Source: Mermis nigrescens (lineage: Eukaryota; Nematoda; Enoplea; Mermithida; Mermithidae). From it: a DNA stretch of 64,000 nt. The position numbers were made by a program, and so were the translations under genes. The notes below the pieces were generated by a model. The model was not told where the DNA came from and made no database searches. It worked only from the letters and a program-made list of their open reading frames with translations. Below are positions 47,179 through 59,525 of this stretch, one piece after another. Each line of letters opens with the position of its first letter. The first letter of the stretch is position 1. The stretch is taken from assembly GCA_036768485.1 (NCBI GenBank), contig JAVLUZ010000724.1, forward strand, positions 124,001-188,000, read 5' to 3'.

Positions 47179-47336
47179 CACACATGGGCGTGGGAGGGAG
47201 GGGGTTAGGGGGTTTGTACCTCCCAGAAGTTGTAAACCTCCAAATTACTGTAGACCCGCAGAATTATATTTTTAGTAACATTTTTGGCAATTTTACCCAT
47301 TCCTGACCCCCAGACTTTTCTTGCTGCCCAGGTATG
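47179..47336 (-). mobile_element. Family B MITE
   Basis: CACACATGGGCGTGGG to CTGCCCAGGTATG, with GTTGGAAC and GTTGGGAC at the flanks (7 of 8). Confidence 0.85.
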
Positions 47337-47832
47337 GTTGGGACACTCTCTGAGAAAACTTAGATTTTCGATAAAGTTTTCAGTGAATATTTATTTTTGC
47401 ATAATTTTTTGCGCATTAACTTCAGCAGTTTTACACTTTCGAATAGCTAATAATCGCCAAAATTGCGTTAAAACTACGTAATTACACAGTTTCTGGTTAA
47501 TTCAAAACACTTTTGAAGAACATTTTCGATTTTGATCCATTTTTGGCTTTCATTTTGCTTCATTTTACCGACAAAATTTCCCGTGTTTCTATTTTGGAAG
47601 TGTAGCCCCCAAAACCCGCATGTGCATGTCTGGTCTAGAGCCATAACCCCTCCCATGCCCACGTGTGGTGTGCGTATGTGAAAAGCATATTGACAGTGTA
47701 AATTTCGCTTGATTAAGATGTACGTAATCGAAGGCTCAAGAATTGAACAGTTTACTGAATAATCTTTGCTGATTCTCAGAAATTATCTGTGAAACGAATT
47801 GATGAAAAATTGAAGAAAGTATGTTTTTTAAG

Positions 47833-48117
47833 GGCGGTCGTGTGATAAGCTCGTTATCGAGCGGTCGACTAATGCCGAGGATTTTCTATGGTGTAGAAAC
47901 GTTGTACGAGTCGTTCAGGCTAGGAGCCGCAAAGTCAAAGAATGGCGATTGCTTAGGCTACCGAAAGCAGATGCCCAATGGCTCATTGCCTTATCTCTGG
48001 ATTCGATACAACGATGCTATAGAAAGGGCCGAAAATTTGGCCCAGGGACTTCTAGACATTGGCTTGTCAATCGGTCAAAAGACACTTGTCGGGATTTATT
48101 CAAACAATAGACCAGAA
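47833..48117 (+). CDS. Acsl: Long-chain acyl-CoA synthetase (ACSL), first recognised exon
   Basis: 95 codons in phase 0, from the acceptor GTTTTTTAAG at 47832 to the donor GTGAGC at 48118. It encodes the ACSL N-terminal block, with VETLYESFRLGAAKSKNG, CLGYRK and IYSNNRPE as landmarks. An ATG at 47821 is also in frame and has an upstream stop, so this could be the first coding exon. The alignment with other ACSLs, however, starts in mid-domain and lacks the usual membrane anchor, which favours missing upstream exons. ACSL enzymes sit on the ER or outer mitochondrial membrane and use ATP to join long-chain fatty acids to CoA through an acyl-AMP intermediate. The gene continues through at least seven further exons to the window edge. 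ACSL1/5/6-type and ACSL3/4-type were not separated with confidence; spacing and motifs look closer to ACSL1/5/6. Confidence 0.88.
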
Positions 48118-48987
48118 GTGAGCATTCAAAAAAGGAGAGAAATTTAAAAATACAGCCGTATCGTTTCGATTTGTTGTTTGTCAATTCTCCTTTATACGAA
48201 GTTTGGCGATAGGTAATGTCTAAAAATTGAAATCTTTCTTTACTCCACCATTTCATGAATTTCTTGAATCTCGAGAATCAGGTGCTTAAACACCACAGAG
48301 TTTTTTCTTGCAAATCGATAAGCAGCTTTAATTTGGGTAGTTTTATTTATTTTGGACTTTACACCTATTTTTAAGGCCAACTTATCTAGAAAAATGTTCT
48401 ACAGCCAGCCGTAGACTGAATGACCTCCAATCTGCATCAACGTATGATAAGAAGCGTGTTCGAATTATTTTTGGTAAATTCTGTTATGGAATAGTAAGTC
48501 AAGCCATTCTGCAATCTGCTGCGATAAATTCAGACGCTTGTTATTTTTAAAACTTATCAACATTACGATAAAAATTACTTCACCACGCTTGACATCCATC
48601 TTGTCACGATGAAGAGGCGCGCTTTTTTCAATCGGGGCATATATTGCGGTTTTGATACAAAATAATCGGCTCTCTCGTTTCTACTGCGAACGAATTGCAA
48701 CAATTTATCAAATTAATATAAAGTTACGCAAAATTACGTTTTTCAGTTCATGATACTGATTTCAGTTATTTTGGGAAACGAAATAAACGAACCATTGAAA
48801 TATTCTGCTAAAGAGCTAGAAGAGGGTCTGAATAAAACTTTTAACCAGCATCCCGGAACTGAGCAGTTCTGAAGTAAAGTATTAGATATGCTCTTGATAG
48901 TACGAATGAAGTTTTGGAAATTAAATATAGATGAAATTTCTAAAGTCCGGAAAATGTGCGCATTGCAGTCTTAAGTAGCAGGGCGAC
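48118..48987. other. Start of ACSL intron 1
   Basis: AT-rich, with no repeat boundaries recognised. Confidence 0.5.
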
Positions 48988-49399
48988 CAAACATGGGCGA
49001 GGGGGGGTCTGGACCACACCTGGACGTGGGGAGTTGGTGGTGTATGCACTCCCCCCCGAGAAACCAAAATACCTCCCCCCCCGAAAAAAAGAACATAATT
49101 CAATTTTTGAAAAGTTTTTCCGTTTTCTTTTCTCGCAATTTTTTGATGCCAATGGATAGTGCTTGATGAGAAATGTCGAAAAATGGTGTTTTTTTACGCC
49201 ATACCACCATTTTTAGGGCCATTTTTCGACCTTCGAAAAATCTTGCACCCCTCCCCCCAGAATTTTCTTGCTGCCCACGTATGGTCTGGACCTCTCACAA
49301 TCTGGAAAAATCGATAGACCCCAGAATTAAATTTTAAATGTCATTTTTGGTAAGTTGGCTCCATCGGATCCCCCAGAATTTCGTTGCCGCTCATGCATG
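48988..49399 (-). mobile_element. Family B MITE interrupted by a family A MITE
   Basis: CAAACATGGGCGAGG at the left, GCCGCTCATGCATG at the right, flanks AGGGCGAC and AGGACGAC (7 of 8). The family A copy lies within it at 49015-49283. Confidence 0.85.
49015..49283 (-). mobile_element. Family A MITE nested in family B
   Basis: CACACCTGGACG to CCCACGTATG, with GTCTGGAC exactly on both sides (49007-49014 and 49284-49291). Confidence 0.93.
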
Positions 49400-49479
49400 A
49401 GGACGACGATCTAATTGTCTCTGGATTTTATGTGTAATACAGCATAAATTGCTTTAAAAGAGGATGGGTTTTGAGGACT

Positions 49480-49810
49480 TTCACGTAAATTCTTTCGCAG
49501 CTCCTCCAGAAATTTATTCATCCCCCTCCGAGAATTCGCGATTTTCCGAAAAAATCGTAGAAAAGGCGCTGTTTTAGGCGATTTTCGCTAACTGTTCACT
49601 TAAAAGTGTCAAATTTTCGACCATTTTTGACTTTATTTTGTTCAGTTTACTTAAATTTTTTTTGGTTTTTTTTCTGAATTTTTAAATTTTTTTACCCTAC
49701 ATCGTAAGAAACGCCGAAATGGAGGTTTTTGTGCGTATCCATCGTTTTTGAGTCAAAAGGGCACTTCAAATTCCCCCAATTTTTATGCTATGCATGTTTG
49801 TTCAACAGCA
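49480..49810 (-). repeat. Family C repeat, inverted
   Basis: The order is the reverse of the 12130 copy: TCGCGATTTTCC, GGCGCTGTTTTAGGCG, TTTTGTTCA, AAACGCCGAAAT, GTGCGTATCCATCG, then ATTCCCCCAATTTTTATGCTATGCATG. Confidence 0.5.
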
Positions 49811-50174
49811 TGTATTTAACTTGACATTTGAGCAATCAATTAAGTAAGCCTTTCCTTTTAGAAATAAGTGTTTCAATCAGATAATCTCAATGAGAATATC
49901 TTTTACTACCCTTAATATACAAAAATTGGGATCTTTAGAATTCTCTTCAGCGATTTCAATTTTAGTTACAATAACCAAACTTTACATTTACATTGCTCAT
50001 AGTCACAACTTTTGGATAAGATATCAAGCTGATATGACAAGAGCAACGGATCTTAAAGTCTGGTAACTGCACCTCATATGGAAATTGATGGGGGAGTTTT
50101 GCATAAGATCCAAAAATCAAACTCATTTTTTGCGTAAATAGAATAATCTAATGTGACTTTGTTTTGATTTCAAG
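49811..50174. other. End of ACSL intron 1
   Basis: AT-rich, ending in the acceptor TTTTGATTTCAAG before exon 2. No repeat recognised. Confidence 0.5.
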
Positions 50175-50274
50175 TGGATCATTGCCGAACAAGCTTGCTA
50201 TGTCTACTCAATGGTTACCGTTCCACTTTACGACACGCTAGGACTCGATTCTTGCTCATTCATTCTCCGGCAAA
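50175..50274 (+). CDS. Acsl: ACSL exon 2
   Basis: 33 codons plus one base, acceptor TTTCAAG, donor GTAGGT. It encodes WIIAEQACYVYSM and VPLYDTLG, a hallmark block of eukaryotic ACSL enzymes in the N-terminal AMP-binding subdomain, then FILRQ. It joins exon 1 in phase 0 and exon 3 in phase 1, making a Thr codon at the join. Confidence 0.92.
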
Positions 50275-51229
50275 GTAGGTAAAAAACAAATTCAAAAAAT
50301 TTGGCTGGCCCAAAAAAGGCTACAAGAAGTCTTCCTCATACATAAGTTTCATTCTAAATAATAAGCCCTACTTTTTTGTACATAGAATACGCAACTCAAG
50401 CGCACATGATGTAGAACACATACAGGAAATACAATCAAAACAAATGGTAAACTCCACGACTCTATTTTTTAAGAACAATAAGCAACAGAGTATGGTTATT
50501 TTAACAAAAAAATTAAAGATTGACATTTACTAATTAGCATCACTTTTTGGCCATTCTAAAATACGTTTGCTGATTAGTGATTTGTCTAACACAGCTATTG
50601 TTGTCTACTCAGATTTTCAAAAAATCTCAAATTGATAACTGGTTAAAAAACTTCGAAAATGAGTAAATTCTCAAAATTTAGAAATTACTTGTATCCTCAG
50701 TATGAAATCATAATTTCAAATTTTATCGCTATTTTATACGATTTTATCAAAATGCACGTGATTCGGTTCTAACTGAATTATAGTTTTGTCTTTAATCTTT
50801 TCTCACATATTCATAATTGGGTCATAGGGAAGAATTTCACTTTTCTTGCGATTCGATTATGACACGATGCAACGAAATTTAATTTTTATACCGTTTTAAA
50901 TCAAATTCACGATCTAACTAATCTTTTCGAAAGAAATTATTGACGCGAAGTGCAATAATATTGTTATTTTACTCACTGAAATGCAAATATAAAATTATAG
51001 AGGGTGTCTCACCTAATTGTCCCACGCTAATTCTTAATATTTATTATTGATTTTTCAAATATAGTTGGAAGGTTCAATAGCAAACTGGGAGACATGATTC
51101 AATTGTTTGTGCTTGTTCATGGTGTGAGCTACAGACGTCTGTGTAAATCTTAGTTTTTGTAGGTTGTCCCATCTATAAAAAATAAATAAACAAACAATTA
51201 TCTCACGTTGAGTCAATCCGAGTTTAGAA
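50275..51229. other. ACSL intron 2, first part
   Basis: AT-rich, with no repeat identified, except that GAGGGTGTCTCACC near 51000 could be the start of an element whose other end was not found. Confidence 0.4.
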
Positions 51230-53062
51230 TGTCTAATAGTACGGAAAGCGAGGCGGCTCATTTGAAATATCTCAGTGATATCGAACAATATGCATGACAA
51301 CACTGAAATATTTAAAATGATCGTCCGCTAACACCATAAAAATTCAAACCAATATCACAGCAAAAAAATCAAAAATATGACCCTTGTTGTATGAAAAAAA
51401 CGTGTGTTTTAGTCACTTCTTACTGTTCACCAACACTTAAATATTTCAAATTCAGGTCAAGACTTATCAATCATCACAATCAAATTTATGAACCCATTAT
51501 TTGAATTTTTTATTCCCAGCTCGTTAATTTCAGAAAGGATTACTCCTTTTTGATATTCTTAATTGGGATCATTGAAGGACTTCAAAAAGACATAACTCAC
51601 TTTTTTCAAGAAGACATTGAGATTACTGTAATTTTTGAAAAACACTTTGAGATCACTGATATATTTCAAAAAACGAGATCACTCATTTTTTTCAAAAAGA
51701 CAATGAGATCACTGTAATTTTTTCAAAAACATGTTACAATCACTGCGAAATTTGAAAAAAGTTCCGAGATCACTAAAATATTTCAAAAACAAGATCACTC
51801 ACTTTTGTTAAAAAGACATTGAGATCACTGTAATTTTCAAAAACACGTTAAGATCACTGCAAAATTTCAAAAAAGATATCACTCATTTTTTTCAAAACAC
51901 AATTTGAGATTGACGTTTTTTTCGAATGCAAATGAGATTAACGTTTTTCAAATGCAAACGAGATCAACGTCGGAAATCAAAAGTCTTTGAATCGAAAGTT
52001 TATCCTAAGAGCGGACTAATTACTGTAGAGAAGAAAAAAGCACGCATGACGCAACGCAAAGCATGGCACAGAACAGGAAAAACAGTCAATGAAGCGATGT
52101 GCTTGGCTTCGGTTTGGAGTTAAACCCACGCCTAAGAATAGGGGAGATCGCCCAGACTTTTCACAGCTCAAAATTTTAGGAAGGGCTCGGCATTACAGAG
52201 AGGGGACAGTCAAGTTTTTAGTTCAAAAGTGTGCTAAAAACGCACCTTGGCTGTCCCCTCCCAGTAATGCCGAACCCCTTTCAAAATTTTGAGCTGTGAA
52301 AAGTTTGGGTGATCACTCCTATTCTTAGTCGTGGTTTTAACTCCAAATCGAACCAAGCACATCGCTTCATTGACTGTTTTACCTGTTCTGTGCCATCCGT
52401 TGCGTCGCGTCATGTGTGCTTTTCTTCGTCTCTACTGTAATTAGTTCGCTCTTATGACAAACTTTCGCTTCAAAGACTTTTGATCTCCGACGTTGATCTC
52501 GTTTGCATTTGATAAAAAACCTTAATCTCAAATTGTGTTCTGAAAAAAGTGAGTGATATCTTTTAATGCCTTTTTGAAAAAAGTGAGTAATCTCGTTTTT
52601 GGAATATTTCAGTGATCTCGGAACTTTTTTGAAATTTTGCAGTGATCTCAACGTGTTTTTGAAAAATTACATTGATCTCAATGTCTCTTTGAAAAAAGTG
52701 AGTGATGTCTTTTAAAGTCTTTCAATGATCCTATTAGTAATATCAAAAAGAAGTAATCTTTTCTGAAATTAAGGAGCTGGGAATAAAGAATTAAAACAAT
52801 GTGTTAATAAATTTGATTGTGATGATTGATAAGTCTCGACCTGAGTTTGAAATATTTAAGTGCTAGTGAGCACTAAGAAGTGACTAAAACACACGTCTTT
52901 TCATACAACAAGGGTCATATTTTTGATTTTTCGCTTTGATAGCGGTTTGAAATATTATGGTGTTAGCGGGCGGTCATTTAAAATATTTCAGTGTTATCAT
53001 GCATAATCTTTGATATCACTGAAATATTTCAAATGTGCCGCTTCGCTTTTAGTATAATAGGC
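51230..53062. repeat. Large foldback element of about 1.83 kb with GAGATCACT repeats in both arms
   Basis: 51230 to about 52200 reads as the reverse complement of about 52230-53062 at high but imperfect identity, closing at a small loop near 52215. For example AATATGACCCTTGTTGTATG at 51374-51393 has its complement near 52900-52920. Both arms hold arrays of (G)AGATCACT and TTTTTCAAAAA words (51590-51920 and 52500-52720). Each arm has a similar short open frame containing CKRDQRR, which proves only that the arms are copies. It lies in ACSL intron 2. Confidence 0.85.
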
Positions 53063-54945
53063 CATTGACTGACAAAGTTAAGCATGATTTGGTTAAATAT
53101 TTTCTCGATATAGCATTTTTGCCGATCTAATTTTCCTTTACAAAAATTGTCGTATTGACTTTCGACAGAAATTTCTCATGATCTGGTGTATAAACCTATT
53201 CAAAAATTCTTTATTAATTCACAAGGATTAAAATACCTAAAATTTTATTTTCTTTTATTGTTTGAGCGGTTTGAATCGTGGGCTATGCATTGATTACAAA
53301 ATGCGTAAGTTTTGAAGGAGAGACGAACACAAATTTAAGGTATATCCTAACTTCTGCAGTTTACACCATGGACGAGCAAACCCCATCAAACCTTGTTAGT
53401 TAGTTTCCTATCGGACCTTTTATTTTATCCAAAAAAGTAATTAAAAAGTAAAAAGAATTAATGGAGTACCCCGTATATCTAAATAAAAAAGAAAAGAAAA
53501 GTGCAAAAGTGGCTAAAAACAAACAGAATATTAATATACCTACTAGATGGGTGTAAAGTACAAAAATATTTTGGTTCGCATTAAGCGCAATTCTGGAGCT
53601 TCATAGAAAGAAATATCACAAATAGTCAGTAAAGAACGCGAAGCTGCGAAAAATTTTAATGTTTGCTCTTTAATCTGAAGGTTGATGAATAAGGTATGCA
53701 AAAAAAGGAAAATCATGATTCTGTAGAAAACAATTAGGAAAGTTACTATTAGTCTGGTGCGAAACTCCAAAAAATAGGTAGTATGCGCCTCTTCTTTCAG
53801 AATTTGAGCTTTTAAAAGAAACATTGTACATTATTGGCACGGAGCTCCCAAATTTCTTACATCTTTACGGTTTTAAATTCGAATTTGGATATTTTTACAG
53901 AATGGATCTATAATGAACACCATAAAAGACTAAAAATTTTAATTTTTTACTCGTTTTACTATTTATGCAGGTGTAGGTGATAGGCGAATTTGTGCAGGAA
54001 ATAGGATTTTTAATCGGGGTCAAGTAGTAGTAAGTTGCCAATGAAAGTTCTGTGATTGACGTGAGGCACCAGGAGGACCGTCAATAAGCAGCATTAAAGA
54101 TAAGTCAGTCTGGCGCAAATCGTCGAGAGATTTAAATTATTTATCTGAAAGGCATCTTACATTAAAAATTTAGAACCTCACACCTCACAAATTTGAAAAA
54201 AATCTGAAGAGAACCATTTAAAAGAGCAAAAACCTCATTTTTGGCTAATAAGCATAGCCTATTCTAGTGCGTCTAACTTGTCAATGACATTTTCTGATTT
54301 TGGCCACTTATGTAAAAGTCTTAATTCTATGCCATAAATATAATTGTTGGGTGGCACAGTAGAATTCCCGTCTCCTACAAAGATTTCTACGCGACAAGCA
54401 CATTGCGATTTTAAACATTTATATCCCATTATTAAGCGAAATTTTAAACGTGTTTTTCAGTAAAAGATTTAGCTTTGTATCGTTCTGACAAGGATATGGA
54501 TTCTGCATCATAGTAACTTGTGTCATCCTAATCAATGCCATAGCATAAATTTTCCGAAAACTAATTACTTCTGGTTGATCACATATAATTAATTATTTGA
54601 TTTATTTACAATTACCTACATAAAAAAATGAAGTGCGATTTCCGACATTTCCTTCATTTGCAAGGAAGAAAACTGTTTTTTTAGCCACACTGGAATCACT
54701 GATTGGCGAAAAAATCACCGACAATAGATTCTGTATCGAACAAAATACTAATTTTTGTTATCGTTAACTATCCCATATCACAAATTTTTCGAAAACAAAT
54801 TACCTATAGTAATCAATTACTTATTATTAATTAATAATTATTTTACTTGTTATTTTTGATTACTAATTATTATTTCGGACATAAAAAATGCAGTGCGATT
54901 TTTTTGAAATTTCATTCGTTTACACAGAAAAACTGTTTTTTTCAG
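53063..54945. other. ACSL intron 2, last part
   Basis: Very AT-rich, no bounded repeat or exon recognised. It ends in the strong acceptor CTGTTTTTTTCAG. Confidence 0.5.
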
Positions 54946-55157
54946 CCAAAATGGAATTACTGATTGCGGACAAGTCAAGTAAAGTCGAAAAATTATTGGC
55001 GAGACACGCCGAATTCCCCACCCTGCGCTTAGTCGTCCTGATCGAAAAGGCCGGAAAAAGTTTAATTGACATAGCCCTAAATCGAGGGGTTCGAATTATT
55101 CCACTTGATGAGCTTGAATTATTGGGCCACAATGCTATTCATAAAAGGAAGCCAGTG
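54946..55157 (+). CDS. Acsl: ACSL exon 3
   Basis: Acceptor TTTTTTTCAG, donor GTATAA, ending in phase 0. It encodes MELLIADKSSKVEKLL, LRLVVLIEK and RIIPLDELELLG, the region between the first nucleotide-binding lobe and the P-loop-like motif. The ATG at 54888 lies upstream of the acceptor and is not used. Confidence 0.88.
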
Positions 55158-55299
55158 GTATAATGTTTTAATTCTACGTCGAATACTAGGAAGAAAAAAT
55201 TGAATTTTTCAAAAAAATGGAATGAAATAACTTTTAGAGCAGAAACGAAAAAGAAAACAACGTGGAACACGATTACAAAAGGTTTACGATATTTTTCAT

Positions 55300-58175
55300 C
55301 CCAAATCATAGGTAGCGCGTTAGCGCGTACCTCTAATATACTTAAGTACTCCCAACATATGTCCCCTCACAGCTATAAGGGACATATCTGGAAGGTGCGG
55401 TTTTTTTAAAGATAGATAATCAAAAACGATTTTGCAGATTTTCTTGCTTACACTCAATATCGAGTGTGTAATGAGCTTATAACGCTTTGGCGTAACGTTA
55501 TAACATATACCAATCTTTGACGCTTTTTTAAGCCAGCTTGTACACAACTCAGCTTACATGCCTCATACAATTTAAAAAGCACAGATTTGTAGAAGAAGAA
55601 ATTCTCCAGATGCCATTTTTTGTTTTTCGAATTTTTCATTAAATCTAGTGTGTGAAAATACAGAGTGTGGAAATCAGGGGGTGAGAAAACATATTTTGGG
55701 TGATTTTTCGACTTGTTTATGTCTGCCAACAACATCGGCTATGAGTCCCAAGAATTTTTTATGATTGAAATGTACTACGGATATAGGGCTACTTTCTCCT
55801 TACCACAGCAAATGTTTTTCATTTGATGCGGAGACATAGTCAGTTTCACGTCACTTCGGACATAAATTCTTAGAACTTTCGTCGACATTAGGCCGAGAGT
55901 TACGATATTTATATATCAGATCGATGCTATAATCGCAATCTGTCAGCTTATTGCCGTAGATAATTTTAAAATTTATGACCGAACTTGTGTGAAACAGATT
56001 ATAGATCTAGGGATTTAAACTCTACACTCTAGTGGATATTGTTAAAACAAATTTTGTCTAAGATGTCTCTGCCAACTTTTTCGCTTATGAGTCGAGATAA
56101 ATCTAATGCAATAGAAACAAAGTAAATTCAAAGTGCTACACGTCGCAGCAAATTGCGTTCAAAAAGACGCAATATTGACTTATTTATGGGGGTATAAAAT
56201 TCAAAATCGGGGGTGTAAAATAGGCAAAAAACACGTTTCTCCCTATTTTGATTGGAAAATATCCCAAATATTTTAGGACAGAGATTTTTCTTATATAAAA
56301 AACGTATTACGATTTAAAGGCTACAAGCTATCTTATACCGAATTCCTTTACACTCAATAGGGAGCTAGCTTCATATTTCTAAAGTTTGCAATGTGGAAGA
56401 TGGTGGAAAGTACGTATTTGTCCGATTTTTTTGTTTGCCACTTTTTCCGTTCAGAAGTCGGGATAGGTCGAAAAAAATAAAAATGATGTACTTTCTAAGG
56501 GGCTGCTACACGTCATAGCAACTTGCGTTTGTTTACATTAATATTTAGCTTTTTCGGGAGATTTAAAGTCAAAAAATTTGGTGTGTTAAACGAGTTTCGT
56601 CTTTCTTTTTTCAGCCAAATTCTCCGGTTATGAGTCTGAACATGATCTCAAGTCTAAAAATGTACCAGAAATCAAACATGATACGCCAGTCGGGCGCGTT
56701 TGCTTACACTCAACAGTGGTGTACATCTAATGTGCATTTGTCTTTCGGTCATTGTGGAGACTTAATTTTTTCATAAATGTTGTATCGTAATATCAGAGTA
56801 AGATGAGAATTGCGAATCCGACTACAATCTTTTTACATTCTGTGGTTGTGTTTGACTTTACACTGCAAATTAACTTTAGTTCTAGAGCCATACGGAAGCT
56901 TACTTGTTTTCAGAACGTTCTACGTAACGTCGGAGTCACGAATCTAACCGTTAGCTTTCTCTATGCGCTGTAGCTGTGTAAAGTTTGCACTATTGATTTA
57001 TTGTTACTGTATTGTTCACACTTCAAATTCATTTCACTTCTAGAGCCTTGCAAAACGTGAATTTTTTCAAATTATGTTCTGTAAAGTTCAGTATTACAAA
57101 TTCGACTGTATGCTTTCCTTACACCCAGTAGTTGAGTGGAGTTTACACTGAGAATTAAATTTAGTTTTCAGCGCGTTGCAGAAGCATAATTTTTGTGTTT
57201 CGTGTAACGGCAGGATTTCGAATCTGGGCGTAAGTGTTCTTTACATACAACATTTGTGTGAAGTTGATGCTGAAAACGTTGTTTGAATATTGAATAGAAA
57301 ATAATGCTGATGTTCAGAACAATATTGTTTTCCGCGTTCTTGGGCCTCTGTCATCATTGTGGCATGTCACCGTATGTGTTTACTTGCTGATTTACTCAAA
57401 TCATGCCAATAAAAAGTGGGTTACTAGCAGAGGAAAATACTCCGATGGAACAAAACAGGAGAATATACTTCGGATTGTGGATTATCAAGGATGTAAAAGG
57501 AGGGGACAAAGCTACCTACGTATAGGTCTCAAAGTCCTGAAGTCTATTCATCAGACTTTTTCTAAGCAACGCAAAAATGAAGTATATTCCGCGGCCTCTG
57601 AAGACATGTAACCTCCCTGAATAATTTTCGATGCTTCACATAAGAGTCTATAAATATGATTTAAAATGTATGCTTTTTGTAAACTGCTTGCAAGTCGCAA
57701 CGCTGACTTGCTTCACATTGTGACTGATAGAAAACTATCTGCAATTGTATTTAAAGGTGTTTAATTTGGTTATGAGTATTATAGCAAGTAAACCGGGCGT
57801 CAATATCGTTGTGGACATGCAAGTGTACCTACAGTTTCACGTAAGCTTACGCGTTTCCTACCCTTTAAACCAACAATTTCTTTGATTGTCTTGAATACAT
57901 TGTTGTTTCTATTTCATTCAATTCGCTTACAAAGTTGCTCCTACTTTACTTCATCTTCTTTTTCATAGCTACCGCACGGCTAACTCGCAGATTTTTCAAT
58001 CGTTTTTTTCCGATTTTTTTGCGTTGCTTAGAGAAAGTGTGATTTTAACAGATTTTGCAACTTTAGACTATATACATAGGTAGCTTTTTCCTAGTCCCCT
58101 CCGTTTACGTCCTTAATAATCCGCAATCCTAAGTATATTCGTCTGTTTCGTTCCATCGGCGTCTCTTTCTTCGCA
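55300..58175 (+). repeat. Composite long repeat, copy 3, in ACSL intron 3
   Basis: It begins at GGTAGCGCGTTAGCGCGTACC (compare 6368-6415), has tandem units near 56800-57240 and the inverted-repeat module 57410-57600 against 57990-58175. It fills almost the whole intron, on the same strand as the gene. It carries a family E MITE but neither family A insertion. Confidence 0.7.
55836..56004. mobile_element. Family E MITE within composite copy 3
   Basis: CATAGTCAGTTTCACGTCAC at the left, TTGTGTGAAACAGATTATAG at the right. Interior as in the copy at 4149-4312. Confidence 0.7.
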
Positions 58176-58267
58176 TCTAAAACTATTTTTCCTTGAAATC
58201 TATGAGTTATCATTTTTTAGATTTTAGCTGTTTACATCAAAAAGTAAAAACCGTTTTTACTCATTAG

Positions 58268-58465
58268 CCGCCCCGACCCGAAGATTGGTCAACGGTTTGT
58301 TACACGAGTGGGACGACGGGAGTCCCGAAGGGAGCCATTTTGACCCACGCAAATGTCATTGCCGACTGTACCGTAATCGCTATATTAAGGGATTCGAAAC
58401 CGACTGCCCAAGACGTCATGATTTCTTACTTGCCGCTCGCGCATATGTTTCAGCGATTCATGGAA
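58268..58465 (+). CDS. Acsl: ACSL exon 4 (AMP-binding signature)
   Basis: 66 codons in phase 0, acceptor CTCATTAG, donor GTATTT. It carries YTSGTTGVPKGAILTH (58301 onward), the ATP/AMP-binding signature of acyl-adenylate-forming enzymes, and SYLPLAHMFQR, the conserved second block. All catalytic-signature residues are present, which argues for a working gene. Confidence 0.95.
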
Positions 58466-58899
58466 GTATTTCAGATGCATTTATTTAAAAAAAACACGTT
58501 TTTGTCATATTTGACTTAATCCCAATTTATACTTCACGCCTCGCGCCTAACACGCGAAATATCGCAGTTGCAGGATCGGGCAGAGCACGCGAATTCGATT
58601 TATACTATCACGCGAACAATTGTTCGCGTGAATCGCACGATTGTCCGTGATACGATTTTTCGATTAAAACTTCCCGCGAAATTCGCATCGCTTAATAATT
58701 CCCACGAGCAATAAATTTTGTCGCGCGATAAATCGCATTTCCGTTTATACATCATCGCGTTCACCAGCGCGAAAAATGCCAAAAATTACTAATTTTAGTA
58801 ACAAGTTAACGTCCGAAATGCGAATTCGCAAATTTGGTTCCTGAAGCGAATTCGCGTCCCTTTTACGCACATTTTCAATTGATCTGTCAAATTTGACAT

Positions 58900-58980
58900 G
58901 TACACTTTACATACTATGTGACGCGCATGCACGTCGACGCAGGCCGACGTGCATGCGCGGCACATCACATAGTGTACATA
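58900..58980. repeat. GC-rich palindrome
   Basis: ACGCGCATGCACGTCG is mirrored by CGACGTGCATGCGCG around a seven-base loop, extended outward by ACTATGTG/CACATAGT and TGTACA words. Confidence 0.85.
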
Positions 58981-59059
58981 TGATTGTATGTACGTATGGT
59001 ACATGCTTCCCAAAATTTCGTATGCCTACTCATTTCTTTCCTCACAGGGATACACGTAT

Positions 59060-59525
59060 ATAAAATTTTGGGATCTATTATACAATTTTACCCCCCAGCA
59101 TTTTTTAGCCGATCCATATAAGCTATAGTAAGCAAACTTTACAATGAGATAGCTATAAGCCTATTGTACTAATCTGGCAAAATTGATTAACTTACGGTGT
59201 AAACTTACTGCTTTAAAAAACTTACTTTACTTTACTTTAAACTTACTTTAAACTTACTTTTTGAACTTACTTTTTAATTTAATGTAGGTACAAAAAACTG
59301 CTTTGTCTGAAAACCCAGTGAATCGTTTACAATTTTTAGATGTCGTCAATACGTTGTAAACTGTGAGTGTGAAGCAGTAACTTTACACCGTAAGTTAATC
59401 AATTTTGCCAGATTATTACAATAGGCTTATAGCTATCTCCGTGTAAAGTTTGGTTACTGTAGCTTATATGGATCGGCTAAAAACGTTGGGGGGTAAATTG
59501 TATACTAGATCCAAATTTTGTTTCT
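59060..59525. repeat. Inverted-repeat element with an (AAACTTACTTT) centre
   Basis: Arms of about 155 bp (59060-59215 and about 59375-59525) are near-perfect complements, for example GCCGATCCATATAAGCTA and TAGCTTATATGGATCGGC. The centre holds tandem AAACTTACTTT words. Confidence 0.85.

Noticed and set aside
51926..52651. Two related open frames with CKRDQRR in opposite orientation
   Set aside because: They are the same sequence in the two arms of a foldback. No protein family is recognised and the frames are short.
54888..54954. Start codon for an independent gene at 54888 or 54952
   Set aside because: The conserved ACSL reading enters at a clear 3' splice site at 54946 and continues from the previous exon in phase.
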